From positions 1-24,702 of the IMG/VR virus record IMGVR_UViG_3300032073_000235: a stretch of DNA of 24,702 bases. The stretch is one strand, 5' to 3'. Both the position numbers and the translations under genes were made by a program. The notes beneath the pieces were generated by a model that saw only the letters and a program-made list of their open reading frames with translations, did no database searches and was not told the DNA's origin. Source of the DNA: a virus. Below are positions 6,881 through 14,157 of this stretch, piece after piece; position 1 is the stretch's first letter, and each line of letters opens with the position of its first letter.

Positions 6881-7110
6881 TACCTACCCCCTTCAAAATC
6901 TACAAATATAGGAGTTTGTTCCCCAACCCATGCCCCCACTACATTAAACTCAAAAAACTCATTGGCTTCTTCTTGGGTCATACCATCCCTTTTTTCCAAA
7001 ACCTCAATACATTTTTCTCGGTCATATACCGCAATTGTTGGTTGCCCACAACGCTCCCCAGTTCCTATAAAGGCGGCATCAAATCCGTCTGCAAGTAAAA
7101 GTTCTTCCAT
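6880..7110 (-). CDS. Small conserved phage protein downstream of portal (76 aa)
   Basis: The product has 76 aa. It begins at ATG 7110, overlapping the portal stop as TAATG, and contains 'DGFDAAFIGTGERCGQPTIA', 'YDREKC', 'RDGMTQEEANEFFEFNVVGA' and 'WVGEQTPIFV'. This pattern is widely shared by phage hypothetical proteins as I recall, from many hosts, but no function is known to me. No membrane segment or metal site is evident apart from two isolated cysteines. Coupled translation with the portal suggests a role in head or connector assembly; this is inference. Confidence 0.75.
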   Translation of the reverse strand: MEELLLADGFDAAFIGTGERCGQPTIAVYDREKCIEVLEKRDGMTQEEANEFFEFNVVGAWVGEQTPIFVDFEGGR

Positions 7111-9596
7111 TATCTATCCTCTCGGTCATCGCGGTAGGCTTCAGACGCATCACGATGCGCTTCGGCTCTAGTTCGTTCTTCTTCACTAGCTGCTTTAGTC
7201 ATATCCATTATAGTTTTAGCTTCGGCTATATCATTCTTAGCTTCTGCTTGTTGGTTTTGTGAAGCTATCCTATTGGCTTCTAACGTAGCGTTTGTCTGTG
7301 CTTTTTCTTTATCCAGTGCGATACGTTCTTGATCTAACGCTCCATCCATCGCATCTTTAGCGGCCTTACGCTGGAGTTCACCCTGCTTAAGTTGCAATTC
7401 TGCTTGCTTCATCTGGAATGCAGGGTCTTGCGCCTGTTGCTGCGCCTGTTGCTGCGCGGCTTGTGCTTGTTTTTGTTGAGTAAGTTCTATAGCAGCTTCA
7501 CTAAGTAACCTAGACAAGTTCTCCTCTACAACCTCTGGCATTTCTTCGCTAGGCGGCGGAAGTGTCGCACCTAATCTTTCTTCTATTTGCTGCCTATACA
7601 AGAAACCCATGTGTTCTGCTATGTGTGCTTTAAGCGCAGCGACAATCTGCTGTGCAGCGGGGTTCTGTCCGATAAACGCCGCAATCTGTGGGTCTTGTAA
7701 AAACGCCTCATGTACCGCAATGTGTGCTTTATGATCTTGATATATAAAGGCTTTTATAGGTTTACCTACCAATACGTTCATGTTCTCACTTACTGGGTCG
7801 GTGGGTTTAATATCATCCTTAGTAGGTACTAACTTGTCTGCGTTCTTAATACCTAAGACCTCAATCATCTGCCGGTGCAGTTGAGGTAGGTCGTATATCT
7901 GAGGGGTAGCCTGTGCCATCTGTAGTACGGTTTGGTATTGCACAACTCGTTGTGCCATCGTACTACTGTTGGGGTCGCTGACAGGAATTACTTCCACCGT
8001 GGCATAGTCGGCTTGGCGGGCGCGAGGCGTACCACGGTCAGGCTCATAACCATACTCTAGCGGTGCGTACTCAGCCATAATCGCTCTGAGCAGTTTAAAC
8101 TCCTGCTTCATTGCGTAGTGGACACGGGATTGAACCGCAGCCATTGGCTTGAGAGTGCGCTCCAACAGAGCGAGAGTTGTTCCGACAGGCGCATTTGCGC
8201 TCATATCGGAGATATTCATGTCCGCAATAGCCCCTAATCTGCGGCCTTCTTCAGTTATCTTGTCTAATAAGGCCAATAGCGTCTGACTTGGCTCTTTATA
8301 GGGTAATGGGAGGATATTCTCGCGGATTGACCCGCTAGGCACGTCCACATCGCGGAATTCACCCGGCCCGATGGGAGTATCGCCCGTAGTTACGCGCATA
8401 CCACGGGATTTCAGGCCACCCGGTAGGTTAGATAGCGTACCTGCGTCCACTAATTGGCGAATTATAGAGGTTCCAGCCCGTGCATAGCCCCCAATAATGT
8501 GAATTAGGCCCAATCCGTAGAAGCCAAACCCCGGAACGTACGCATAATGTACAAAATGCTGGCGTTTTAGCTTTAAAGGGTCATCGGGATTCCAATTTCT
8601 ACGCACTGCCAGCACTGTTCCTGTGCCTTTTTCAATAGTAATGACGTAAGGCTTGGCAATTTGCAGGGAATCGTCTTTCTTATCTGCCCCATCTACCTCG
8701 TCAATCACAATATCCGCGTGTATTTCGTACACCGCGTAGCGGTCATCAGCAGAAAGAGAGATTCCAGACTGTTCAGCCTTGGCTTCTTCAATGTCTGTAG
8801 TGAAAGACACGGGGTCGCCGAGGTCTACTTCCCGATAAAACCCTGCATCTTGCAGTTTTATCATCTCATTCTTGGTTTTACGCATCACATGAGTGACACG
8901 CTCTGCTGATTCTAGGTTAGACGCGCCATAAGGGACGATCATATCTTCCGCTGGAATGTAGATTGCGGTCTGCCTATTCAAGTTTGGATCAAAATAAACT
9001 TTCTTAAAAGCCGATCCAGCTAATCCTAGGCTGTACAGCATACGTTCGTGTTCTGGCCTGTACTCCACCATCACATCAGTAAGCTCGTAGTTCATATCGG
9101 TTTTAACGCGCAGAGCTGCGTCTTCTTTTTCTTGCGTCATCTCACCCAGTATCTGCGTTTTCACCGGGCCAGCCGCTGGGAATGTCTCACTCATGGCTTC
9201 CGCTTGGAATCTTATAGCCGCTTCTGCTAGTACTGTGCTATACACACCACAAGCATTTTCCCAAGGCTCAGTCCTGTCCTCGTAGCTAAACCCTAAAACC
9301 TCTAAACCTTTTACAAAAGTCTCAGCCCAATCACGGCGCGAACCTACGTCACCATCCACGGCTTGTACTAGCTCACTCGATAACTCGTTTAACTGTCCGT
9401 CATCTAGGTATTCTGCAAGGTTTGCTTCAAACGGTGCGTTAGTAATGTCCGAGTCTTCCATGTCTGGAACCAGTGTTATCTCTACACCACCGTCTTCCAG
9501 TGTAACCATCTCTGGTTCTATCTCAATTTCTAACTGCTCCACCACTTCGACATCTTCCCCTAGTGGGGCTGCAAATAAACTTTTCTCAATAGCCAT
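7110..9596 (-). CDS. Portal protein (828 aa)
   Basis: The product has 828 aa, larger than a typical 500-750-aa portal. It contains the portal-type features 'GDVGSRRDWAETFVKGLEVL', 'DRTEPWENACGVYSTVLAEA', 'GLAGSAFKKVYFDPNLNRQT' and 'AGTSIIRQLVDAGTLSNLPG', followed by an Ala/Gln/Glu-rich C-terminal coiled coil (about residues 690-828, with AQQQAQQQAQ) like the barrel extension of P22-type portals. It forms the dodecameric ring at the head vertex through which DNA is packaged and to which the tail binds. It sits directly after the large terminase, with the start overlapping the terminase stop (TAATG). The glutamine tract is coded by a short direct repeat around 7435-7475. Confidence 0.9.
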   Translation of the reverse strand: MAIEKSLFAAPLGEDVEVVEQLEIEIEPEMVTLEDGGVEITLVPDMEDSDITNAPFEANLAEYLDDGQLNELSSELVQAVDGDVGSRRDWAETFVKGLEVLGFSYEDRTEPWENACGVYSTVLAEAAIRFQAEAMSETFPAAGPVKTQILGEMTQEKEDAALRVKTDMNYELTDVMVEYRPEHERMLYSLGLAGSAFKKVYFDPNLNRQTAIYIPAEDMIVPYGASNLESAERVTHVMRKTKNEMIKLQDAGFYREVDLGDPVSFTTDIEEAKAEQSGISLSADDRYAVYEIHADIVIDEVDGADKKDDSLQIAKPYVITIEKGTGTVLAVRRNWNPDDPLKLKRQHFVHYAYVPGFGFYGLGLIHIIGGYARAGTSIIRQLVDAGTLSNLPGGLKSRGMRVTTGDTPIGPGEFRDVDVPSGSIRENILPLPYKEPSQTLLALLDKITEEGRRLGAIADMNISDMSANAPVGTTLALLERTLKPMAAVQSRVHYAMKQEFKLLRAIMAEYAPLEYGYEPDRGTPRARQADYATVEVIPVSDPNSSTMAQRVVQYQTVLQMAQATPQIYDLPQLHRQMIEVLGIKNADKLVPTKDDIKPTDPVSENMNVLVGKPIKAFIYQDHKAHIAVHEAFLQDPQIAAFIGQNPAAQQIVAALKAHIAEHMGFLYRQQIEERLGATLPPPSEEMPEVVEENLSRLLSEAAIELTQQKQAQAAQQQAQQQAQDPAFQMKQAELQLKQGELQRKAAKDAMDGALDQERIALDKEKAQTNATLEANRIASQNQQAEAKNDIAEAKTIMDMTKAASEEERTRAEAHRDASEAYRDDREDR

Positions 9597-11131
9597 TAGT
9601 AATACCCGCCTCTACGCTGTTTAAAGTATTGCACTTCTTCTGCTTCATCCGAAGGCAATCTTAAGAACCCACCTTTTCTGTACCGCATCATAGCTAACGA
9701 TACAGAGTCTACATAGTCATCATGCTCTCCAGACGGAAAACTTGCTACCTCGTCAATAACTTCTTCCGCCCAGTTTGTATTCGGTGCCCATACCAAACCT
9801 GAAGCAAATAAGTCCGACACTGCGTTTAATCTGGTTATCTTGTCGTTACCCCGTGTTGGAGTGAACTCTTGCACCGGTATACCCATAGCCCGAAGCTCGT
9901 AAATTAGGGGCGCTCCCGACGCTTTTTTCTCTACAAGTAAAGAATCTGGTTCCCACTCATCGTACTGCTCTACAGATATACGTTTTAATTTGGGGAACTC
10001 CATCCTTTCCCTAAACGCATTTAACAATATTACGTTCGCCTGTTCTACTCCATTATCATCTGGGTGGTAAAATACTCCCCATGTCGTACAAGCCGAGTAG
10101 TCAGCTCGATTGTTCTTTTCAAACGCTGTATCCCACGCCATTAAGACAAACTCACAGGGGGGAGGGTCTTCTTTTTCCCACGTCATCCACCACTCACGTT
10201 TTACAATAGCAGATACTTCCGATGTAGGATTCTGCTGATACTGCGCCATCCACTTAGAGTTTGGCAGTTCCTGCTTTAGTACATGCAGCTCTTCTCGTGA
10301 CCAGAACTCAGGCCACAGCGGTGTACCACTAGGCATAAGTGCAGGAAATTCAATGACTTCCCACTCATCCCCACCACGCTCCGCTGCCGCTTTCAACACT
10401 TTAGCGGTCAGGTCACGCTTCGACCAACGGGTCATTACTATGACAATAGCACCGCCCGGTTGCAGTCGCTGCCTTGGCCCTGATGTGTACCACTCGTAAG
10501 TCTTGTCGTAGACATCTGGGTTTATCTCAGCCAACGCTGCTTCTTGTTCTGAGTGCGGGTCATCAATAATCAATAAGTCCGCGCCCTTACCAGTAACCGC
10601 ACCGCCCACACCAATCGCAAAGTAATCGCCGCCCTTACTGGTGTTCCACCGTCCTGCCGCTTTACTGTCTGCTGACAGATGTAAATCAGGGAATATCTCA
10701 TGGTATGCGTCCCGATCTACCAAGTTCCTAACCTTACGACCAAATCCTACCGCAAGCTCTGCGGTATGCGAGGTCTGGATGACTTTCTTGTGGGGGTACT
10801 GCCCCAAAAACCAAGCAGGAAGAAGGTAACTAGCAAACTCAGACTTAGTATGACGAGGAGGCATATTAACAATAAGGCGCTTACACTCGCCCCTAGCCAC
10901 CCGTTCAAATGCTTCAGCCATCTTGCCATGATGTTTCCCGCTAATAAACGTAGGCCACATCTGCGTAGTAAAATCTATAAACCGAGTCTGGGCCTTTTTC
11001 TGTTTCTTCAGCTTCGCCAGATGTTCTAGCTCAACTAATAACTTTTCCTGTTCCGCCTGTGACAACAACGGCAATACGTTAGGTATGTCTTTGAGAGAAA
11101 TGTTATCAAACGGAGATGTTGTGTTCGTCAT
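9596..11131 (-). CDS. terL: Terminase large subunit
   Basis: The product has 511 aa with the two-domain terminase layout. The ATPase domain has a Walker A-like 'PPRHTKSE' (about 91-98), Walker B 'LLIIDDP' (186-192) and coupling motif 'MTRWSKRDL' (233-241). The RNase H-like nuclease domain has 'MAWDTAFE' (Asp334), 'LLVEKKASG' (Glu401) and 'HDDYVDSVSLA' (Asp471/Asp475). It drives DNA translocation into the procapsid and cuts the concatemer. It overlaps the upstream TerS candidate by 26 bp and couples to the portal gene through TAATG. The family's active-site residues all appear intact. Confidence 0.95.
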   Translation of the reverse strand: MTNTTSPFDNISLKDIPNVLPLLSQAEQEKLLVELEHLAKLKKQKKAQTRFIDFTTQMWPTFISGKHHGKMAEAFERVARGECKRLIVNMPPRHTKSEFASYLLPAWFLGQYPHKKVIQTSHTAELAVGFGRKVRNLVDRDAYHEIFPDLHLSADSKAAGRWNTSKGGDYFAIGVGGAVTGKGADLLIIDDPHSEQEAALAEINPDVYDKTYEWYTSGPRQRLQPGGAIVIVMTRWSKRDLTAKVLKAAAERGGDEWEVIEFPALMPSGTPLWPEFWSREELHVLKQELPNSKWMAQYQQNPTSEVSAIVKREWWMTWEKEDPPPCEFVLMAWDTAFEKNNRADYSACTTWGVFYHPDDNGVEQANVILLNAFRERMEFPKLKRISVEQYDEWEPDSLLVEKKASGAPLIYELRAMGIPVQEFTPTRGNDKITRLNAVSDLFASGLVWAPNTNWAEEVIDEVASFPSGEHDDYVDSVSLAMMRYRKGGFLRLPSDEAEEVQYFKQRRGGYY

Positions 11132-11726
11132 CTACATTCTCTTCTTCAGTATCAAAATTGACCACACCCAGTAGTTCGTCCAGTTCTTCTTCAGAGTCTT
11201 CAGGTAAAGATGTTACGTCTATTAACGTAGCGTTAAGAAGGTTCTTAACCTTGTCCTTGATTGCCTTCTCCAGCTCCTCTGGACTCTTGTAGTTAATAGT
11301 AATCTCACTTCGTTCTGTGAAGATACCTATATCACTGTGTTTACCAAGAAGCTCTAAAGCCTTTAGCTCGTAACGCGGGTCACCGCAGTCAGCTATCTCC
11401 ATGAGTTTATTAGTTATCGCAGACCGTGCCTGTGCTGCATCCATTGCTAGTTGAGCACCGTAGGTCCGAAGGAACGCAGCCGCAGCGAACGCTGTGGTCT
11501 GATTTGTAAGATTTGCTGGTTTATTCGCTTCCGCTACAGCGCGGAGTAATTCTTGTTCTTTAGCCACATCCCCTTCAGATATATCCAAAGATGCGCCCAT
11601 TTCTACTTGTAATTCTGCTGTGTTGCCCGCTACTGCTATCTCTTCAATCAGAGTCGCAGGTTTCTCCTCCGACAAGTCGTAAGGAATAGGGTGGTCCTTT
11701 GTAGGTTCCACTTGTACAACTGACAT
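11106..11726 (-). CDS. Putative terminase small subunit
   Basis: The product has 206 aa, starting MSVVQVEPTKDHPIPYDLSE, with acidic ends and a helical core. The core 'AQLAMDAAQARSAITNKLME', 'CGDPRYELKALELLGKHSDI' and 'GIFTERSEITINYKSPEELE' is of the type found in small terminases, where a DNA-recognition helical domain is followed by an oligomerisation part; similar 'KALELLGK.SDIGLF.ERSE' stretches occur in small terminases I recall. It is the first gene of the leftward operon and overlaps the large terminase gene. It would recognise the phage packaging site. No classical helix-turn-helix is obvious by eye, so the call rests mainly on position and resemblance. Confidence 0.7.
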   Translation of the reverse strand: MSVVQVEPTKDHPIPYDLSEEKPATLIEEIAVAGNTAELQVEMGASLDISEGDVAKEQELLRAVAEANKPANLTNQTTAFAAAAFLRTYGAQLAMDAAQARSAITNKLMEIADCGDPRYELKALELLGKHSDIGIFTERSEITINYKSPEELEKAIKDKVKNLLNATLIDVTSLPEDSEEELDELLGVVNFDTEEENVDDEHNISV

Positions 11727-11913
11727 ACGCAGGTATCCGAAATACCGAGTTTTGCGAAGTGTAACACAGGTATACCCCCTGTATTCAAGAGGAGGTACGG
11801 GACTCCAAAGGGGGGTGTTTCCCTGTGAAGGGGGGTAGGGTGCGAGTCAGACGGGTGTAGGAAAAAGGGGGTGGGGGTAAGTCATTGATTTAATTAAGGT
11901 TTACTACTTGAGT

Positions 11914-11942
11914 TTGTCAAGTTGTGTGATTCAATGTGTAAA
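11914..11942 (+). promoter_or_regulatory. Possible early rightward promoter
   Basis: TTGTCA (11914-11919) and TGTAAA (11937-11942) are separated by 17 bp, an acceptable but imperfect match to a sigma70-type -35/-10 pair, inside the divergent region and oriented toward the 227-aa gene. Confidence 0.3.
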
Positions 11943-11998
11943 ATACTATGTATATGGAGCCGCCCCCCCTAATTGGTGGAAAGGGGTATACCCCACCC

Positions 11999-12206
11999 GT
12001 ACCACAATTTAATGCAAGATTCTGTGAATATGCTAGACTATATATAAGTGAGAGAAATTATCTCGCTTTGCCTAGGAATTCCTAGGCAATCCAATCGACT
12101 CTCAATTCGTACCACGTTGCACTCTTTATCAATTCGTACCACGTCACACTACTAAGTAAGTGGGAGCGCGTGTACCACATTGTTACAAGGGAAGCGCGTG
12201 TACCAC
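11999..12206 (+). repeat. Iteron-like GTACCAC direct repeats, cluster of five
   Basis: GTACCAC occurs in the same orientation at 11999, 12109, 12136, 12172 and 12200, with three further copies at 13066, 13232 and 13488. The cluster contains longer matches: CAATTCGTACCACGT twice 27 bp apart (ending at 12116 and 12143) and AGCGCGTGTACCACATT twice 28 bp apart (around 12165 and 12193). All eight copies lie outside protein genes within about 1.5 kb. Such spacing, close to multiples of a helical turn in part, is typical of initiator or regulator binding arrays; the binding protein is not known. Confidence 0.75.
12068..12089. repeat. Perfect 22-bp palindrome, copy 1 of the family
   Basis: The half-site TTGCCTAGGAA is followed by its exact reverse complement. 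It shares the central TAGGAATTCCTA with four other copies in the right arm. It lies upstream of the early operon, after an AT-rich TATATATAAG stretch, where it could act as an operator. Confidence 0.85.
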
Positions 12207-12226
12207 ATTAAGAGTCAAACATAATC

Positions 12227-12246
12227 TGCCTAGGAATTCCTAGGCA
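12227..12246. repeat. Perfect 20-bp palindrome, copy 2
   Basis: The half-site TGCCTAGGAA is followed by its reverse complement. It lies only 19 bases before the ATG of the 227-aa gene, so in RNA it could form a hairpin next to the start codon, or as DNA it could be an operator close to the transcription start. Confidence 0.85.
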
Positions 12247-12265
12247 ACAACTAAGAGTAAATAAA

Positions 12266-12949
12266 ATGAAAGCACATACTAAAGAAACTAAAGCTACTAA
12301 TAATACTGATAGCAAAGTAAACATGACTCCTATTAATGCAGCACGTAATAAAGTGTCTAAAGCATGGTCGGGGGAAGCTACTGCTATGACCAACATTAAT
12401 AGTGCATTGCACTCGTACGCTACGCAATTGGATCTTAACGGACTAGGAATAGTTGCACTAATTAATGCGGATAAAACGAAATCAAAATGGGAGACATTCC
12501 AAAAAAGATATGGTGATTTATTTCCACGTGAGTTATGGGACGCTGGGCATAAAGAGATAGCAACACTAAAGAAGTTATGGCTTCAGTATTATTCTAATGG
12601 ATCGCAAACGTTTGCAGCATGGCTTCAAAATTTCAAACTCAAACTAATGTTGGTACAAGGCAGTAAAGAACCAACTGCTGAAGCCAAGGCAAGACGAAAA
12701 GATAATCGCAAGTTATTTAATGCTGCTAAGAAAAAATACGAAGCGGGCAAAAATAAACCAACAGTACAAACGGCCACAGTTAAGATTAGCAAGAAAGCGA
12801 AATCTATTGGGGTACGCTTGAATCAAGTAGTGGAGTTATTGGAGGGCATCCAAAAACTAGAGAGCGATGCAGGTCAAAAGAAAGTAGAAACAATCCTTGC
12901 CAGTATCGAAACACTACGCACCAAAGTAGAAACAATGGAGTCTAAATAA
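12266..12949 (+). CDS. Unknown early protein with C-terminal coiled coil (227 aa)
   Basis: The product has 227 aa, Lys-rich (strongly basic overall), starting MKAHTKETKATNNTDSKVNM. Residues 20-130 look helical with several tryptophans (KSKWETFQKRYGDLFPRELW, LKKLWLQYY). A basic linker (AEAKARRKDNRKLFNAAKKK) follows, then a C-terminal helix of heptad character (VRLNQVVELLEGIQKLESDA). I do not recognise the family. As the first gene of the rightward arm, right next to the repeat array, it could bind that array (origin or early regulation), but no DNA-binding fold is identifiable by eye. The ribosome binding site is weak (AAGAG). The stop overlaps the next start (TAATG). Confidence 0.8.
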   Translation: MKAHTKETKATNNTDSKVNMTPINAARNKVSKAWSGEATAMTNINSALHSYATQLDLNGLGIVALINADKTKSKWETFQKRYGDLFPRELWDAGHKEIATLKKLWLQYYSNGSQTFAAWLQNFKLKLMLVQGSKEPTAEAKARRKDNRKLFNAAKKKYEAGKNKPTVQTATVKISKKAKSIGVRLNQVVELLEGIQKLESDAGQKKVETILASIETLRTKVETMESK

Positions 12950-13062
12950 TGAATAACAGAATCAAACATAAAGCATTCATTGCATCTAAGTCTAGACTAA
13001 AACAATCCATCGAGAAGCGTAAAGCGATTAAGGAAGCGCGGAAGTTAAAACGCAAACAGTAA
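12949..13062 (+). CDS. Very small basic protein (37 aa)
   Basis: An ATG at 12949 overlapping the stop of the 227-aa gene (TAATG) opens 37 codons ending at TAA 13060-13062. The product begins MNNRIKHKAFIASKSRLKQS and continues with Lys/Arg-rich helical sequence (EKRKAIKEARKLKRKQ). It is almost entirely a basic amphipathic helix, so RNA or DNA binding is plausible. It lies just before a strong terminator, as the last gene of a two-gene unit. No family is recognised. Confidence 0.65.
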   Translation: MNNRIKHKAFIASKSRLKQSIEKRKAIKEARKLKRKQ

Positions 13063-13080
13063 AACGTACCACGTCACACT

Positions 13081-13114
13081 TTGCCCCATGTTTATCGCAT
13101 GGGGCAATTTTTTT
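13081..13114 (+). terminator. Intrinsic terminator after the first early unit
   Basis: A perfect 10-bp stem (TTGCCCCATG at 13081-13090 with CATGGGGCAA at 13098-13107, 7-base loop) is followed by seven T residues (13108-13114). It is a strong rho-independent terminator for rightward transcription. Confidence 0.92.
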
Positions 13115-13153
13115 GGGCTTCAAAAAAGTGCCCAGATTTCGCTCATTTTCGCT

Positions 13154-13173
13154 TGCATAGGAATTCCTATGCA
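13154..13173. repeat. Perfect 20-bp palindrome, copy 3
   Basis: TGCATAGGAA is followed by its reverse complement. It is located 40 bases past the terminator and about 80 bases upstream of the TATAAT box, an operator-like position. Confidence 0.85.
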
Positions 13174-13181
13174 GTATCTAG

Positions 13182-13231
13182 ATCATCATTATCAAATGAT
13201 GATAGTTATGGAGCTGCTGCGCCATAACTAT
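13182..13231 (+). repeat. Two adjacent perfect hairpins
   Basis: ATCATCATT (13182-13190) pairs with AATGATGAT (13195-13203) around a 4-base loop. ATAGTTATGG (13202-13211) pairs with CCATAACTAT (13222-13231) around a 10-base loop. The two share two bases. No T-run follows, so they are not terminators. They may be protein-binding dyads or part of an RNA. Confidence 0.6.
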
Positions 13232-13259
13232 GTACCACAATGTTACGGTATCTTATAAT
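13231..13259 (+). promoter_or_regulatory. Probable promoter for the long early operon
   Basis: A perfect TATAAT (13254-13259) lies 17 bp after TGTACC (13231-13236), a weak -35 match that is itself part of a GTACCAC repeat. The repeat overlapping the -35 position suggests that the repeat-binding factor could activate or block this promoter. It would give a leader of roughly 295 bases before ATG 13562. Confidence 0.45.
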
Positions 13260-13561
13260 GTTATGTTTAACTTTACGCCCTAATGCTTTGATGCACAAAG
13301 CAAAACAGCCTATTGTGTAATGTTACACAAAAAAAGAACATACAAACTTTTACTAGTGTCTGTTCAAGCCTCTTGTGCAAATAAAAGTAAAGCATAAAAC
13401 GTATACCTTTTTTCTTTTTTCTCGTAACAATATAACAATACAAACATAACATTCCTACAGACCTACGTATTCGTGGCTTCTGTGTTTGTACCACATTGTT
13501 ATTCTACTCGTAACAATACACACTACTTTTATAACATTGTAACACCACAAAGGAGAAACCT

Positions 13562-13753
13562 ATGGCAACTTGCCGTTTATGTAACAAACCATACTCACCC
13601 GCACGCAAGCAGTTGGGTATCGATACGTGTTTCAAGTGTGGAGAACTTGAAGCTAAACAAGTAAGACATACGATAGCACCGCTAAACAAAAGTAATTACA
13701 TGGTGCTGTCGAAGGATGAACTAAAGCAACTCAACCCTAAACGTACTACATAA
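13562..13753 (+). CDS. Small zinc-finger protein (63 aa)
   Basis: The product has 63 aa with paired cysteines C4-x2-C7 and C23-x2-C26 (MATCRLCNKPYSPARKQLGI, then DTCFKCGE), a treble-clef or zinc-ribbon-like arrangement, followed by 'RHTIAPLNKSNYMVLSK'. I recall phage proteins with the same 'C..C...YSP.R...G...C..CGE..A......APL.KSNY' pattern and unknown role. It probably binds nucleic acid or protein. It is the first gene of the long early operon, with AAAGGAGAAACC as ribosome binding site. Confidence 0.8.
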   Translation: MATCRLCNKPYSPARKQLGIDTCFKCGELEAKQVRHTIAPLNKSNYMVLSKDELKQLNPKRTT

Positions 13754-13764
13754 GGAGAACGACA

Positions 13765-13935
13765 ATGAATGAAGAAGAGTTAAACACACATGACCCGCAT
13801 AACGAATACGTATGGGCAGACACTACACCTACTTGGGTAATGGTACTGAAAGTATTAGGAGTTATCGCAGGTGCTATTGGGACGGCTACGTTCTGTTACT
13901 TGTTCACAATAGTTATTTTTCAAATAGGAGGATAG
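13765..13935 (+). CDS. Small single-pass membrane protein (56 aa)
   Basis: An ATG at 13765 follows AAGGAGAACGACA and opens 56 codons ending TAG 13933-13935. The N-terminal 22 residues are acidic and polar (MNEEELNTHDPHNEYVWADT). Residues about 24-54 form one long hydrophobic helix (VLKVLGVIAGAIGTATFCYL, then FTIVIF), consistent with a single transmembrane span. No signal cleavage site is evident. The function is unknown; short membrane proteins in phage early regions can act in superinfection exclusion or host takeover, but nothing here proves it. It is followed at once by another small membrane protein. Confidence 0.7.
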   Translation: MNEEELNTHDPHNEYVWADTTPTWVMVLKVLGVIAGAIGTATFCYLFTIVIFQIGG

Positions 13936-13938
13936 AAG

Positions 13939-14121
13939 ATGGATATGAATTTAATACTAGCAATACTTGTGGCTACTAACGTAGTCATGGCGATACGCAT
14001 ATACAAACTTGAAAAGGGGTTGAAGTACAGCGACATAATGATAATGGCTGTCATGGAGGAAAGTGCGCCCAAGCTGTACGCCGAATATGAGGAATGGATG
14101 GAACGGCGTGAAGCATCGTGA
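13939..14121 (+). CDS. Small membrane protein with cytoplasmic helix (60 aa)
   Basis: The product has 60 aa with an N-terminal hydrophobic helix (MDMNLILAILVATNVVMAIR) and a charged C-terminal helix (PKLYAEYEEWMERREAS). The ribosome binding site AGGAGG lies within the last codons of the preceding gene. Together with the preceding 56-aa protein it makes a membrane-protein pair. The family is not recognised. Reading direction, strong ribosome binding site and operon position make it credible despite the size. Confidence 0.7.
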   Translation: MDMNLILAILVATNVVMAIRIYKLEKGLKYSDIMIMAVMEESAPKLYAEYEEWMERREAS

Positions 14122-14157
14122 AGGTAATAAACAAACTACTACTTTAAGGAGACTATT

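Larger units (their letters stand above)
11727..12265. promoter_or_regulatory. Divergent control region, candidate replication origin
   Basis: This 539-bp non-coding region separates the leftward packaging/head operon from the rightward early operon. It holds G-runs at 11810-11877, a C-run at 11963-11969, a GGGGTATACCCC palindrome (11983-11994), AT-rich stretches, five GTACCAC repeats from 11999 to 12206 and two perfect palindromes (12068-12089 and 12227-12246). The repeats plus AT-rich DNA between divergent operons resemble an iteron-type origin and early promoter region. No protein frame of note is present. Origin function is inferred. Confidence 0.6.
13115..13561. promoter_or_regulatory. 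Second non-coding control region
   Basis: About 450 bp without a credible gene lie between the terminator and the zinc-finger gene. It contains palindrome copy 3, two adjacent hairpins (13182-13231), a TATAAT box at 13254-13259, TGCTTTG/CAAAGCA (13284-13302), a TTGTGTAA/TTACACAA inverted repeat (13313-13330), a 12-bp direct repeat CTCGTAACAATA (13421 and 13507), and two GTACCAC copies (13232, 13488), the last leading into an ATTGTTA/TAACAAT inverted repeat (13495-13517). It is probably the promoter and leader of the long 13562-20377 operon, possibly also part of the origin. Confidence 0.6.

Noticed and set aside
13273-13689. Minus-strand frames in and beside the second control region
   Set aside because: They oppose the local transcription direction, have no ribosome binding sites and overlap inverted repeats or the zinc-finger gene.
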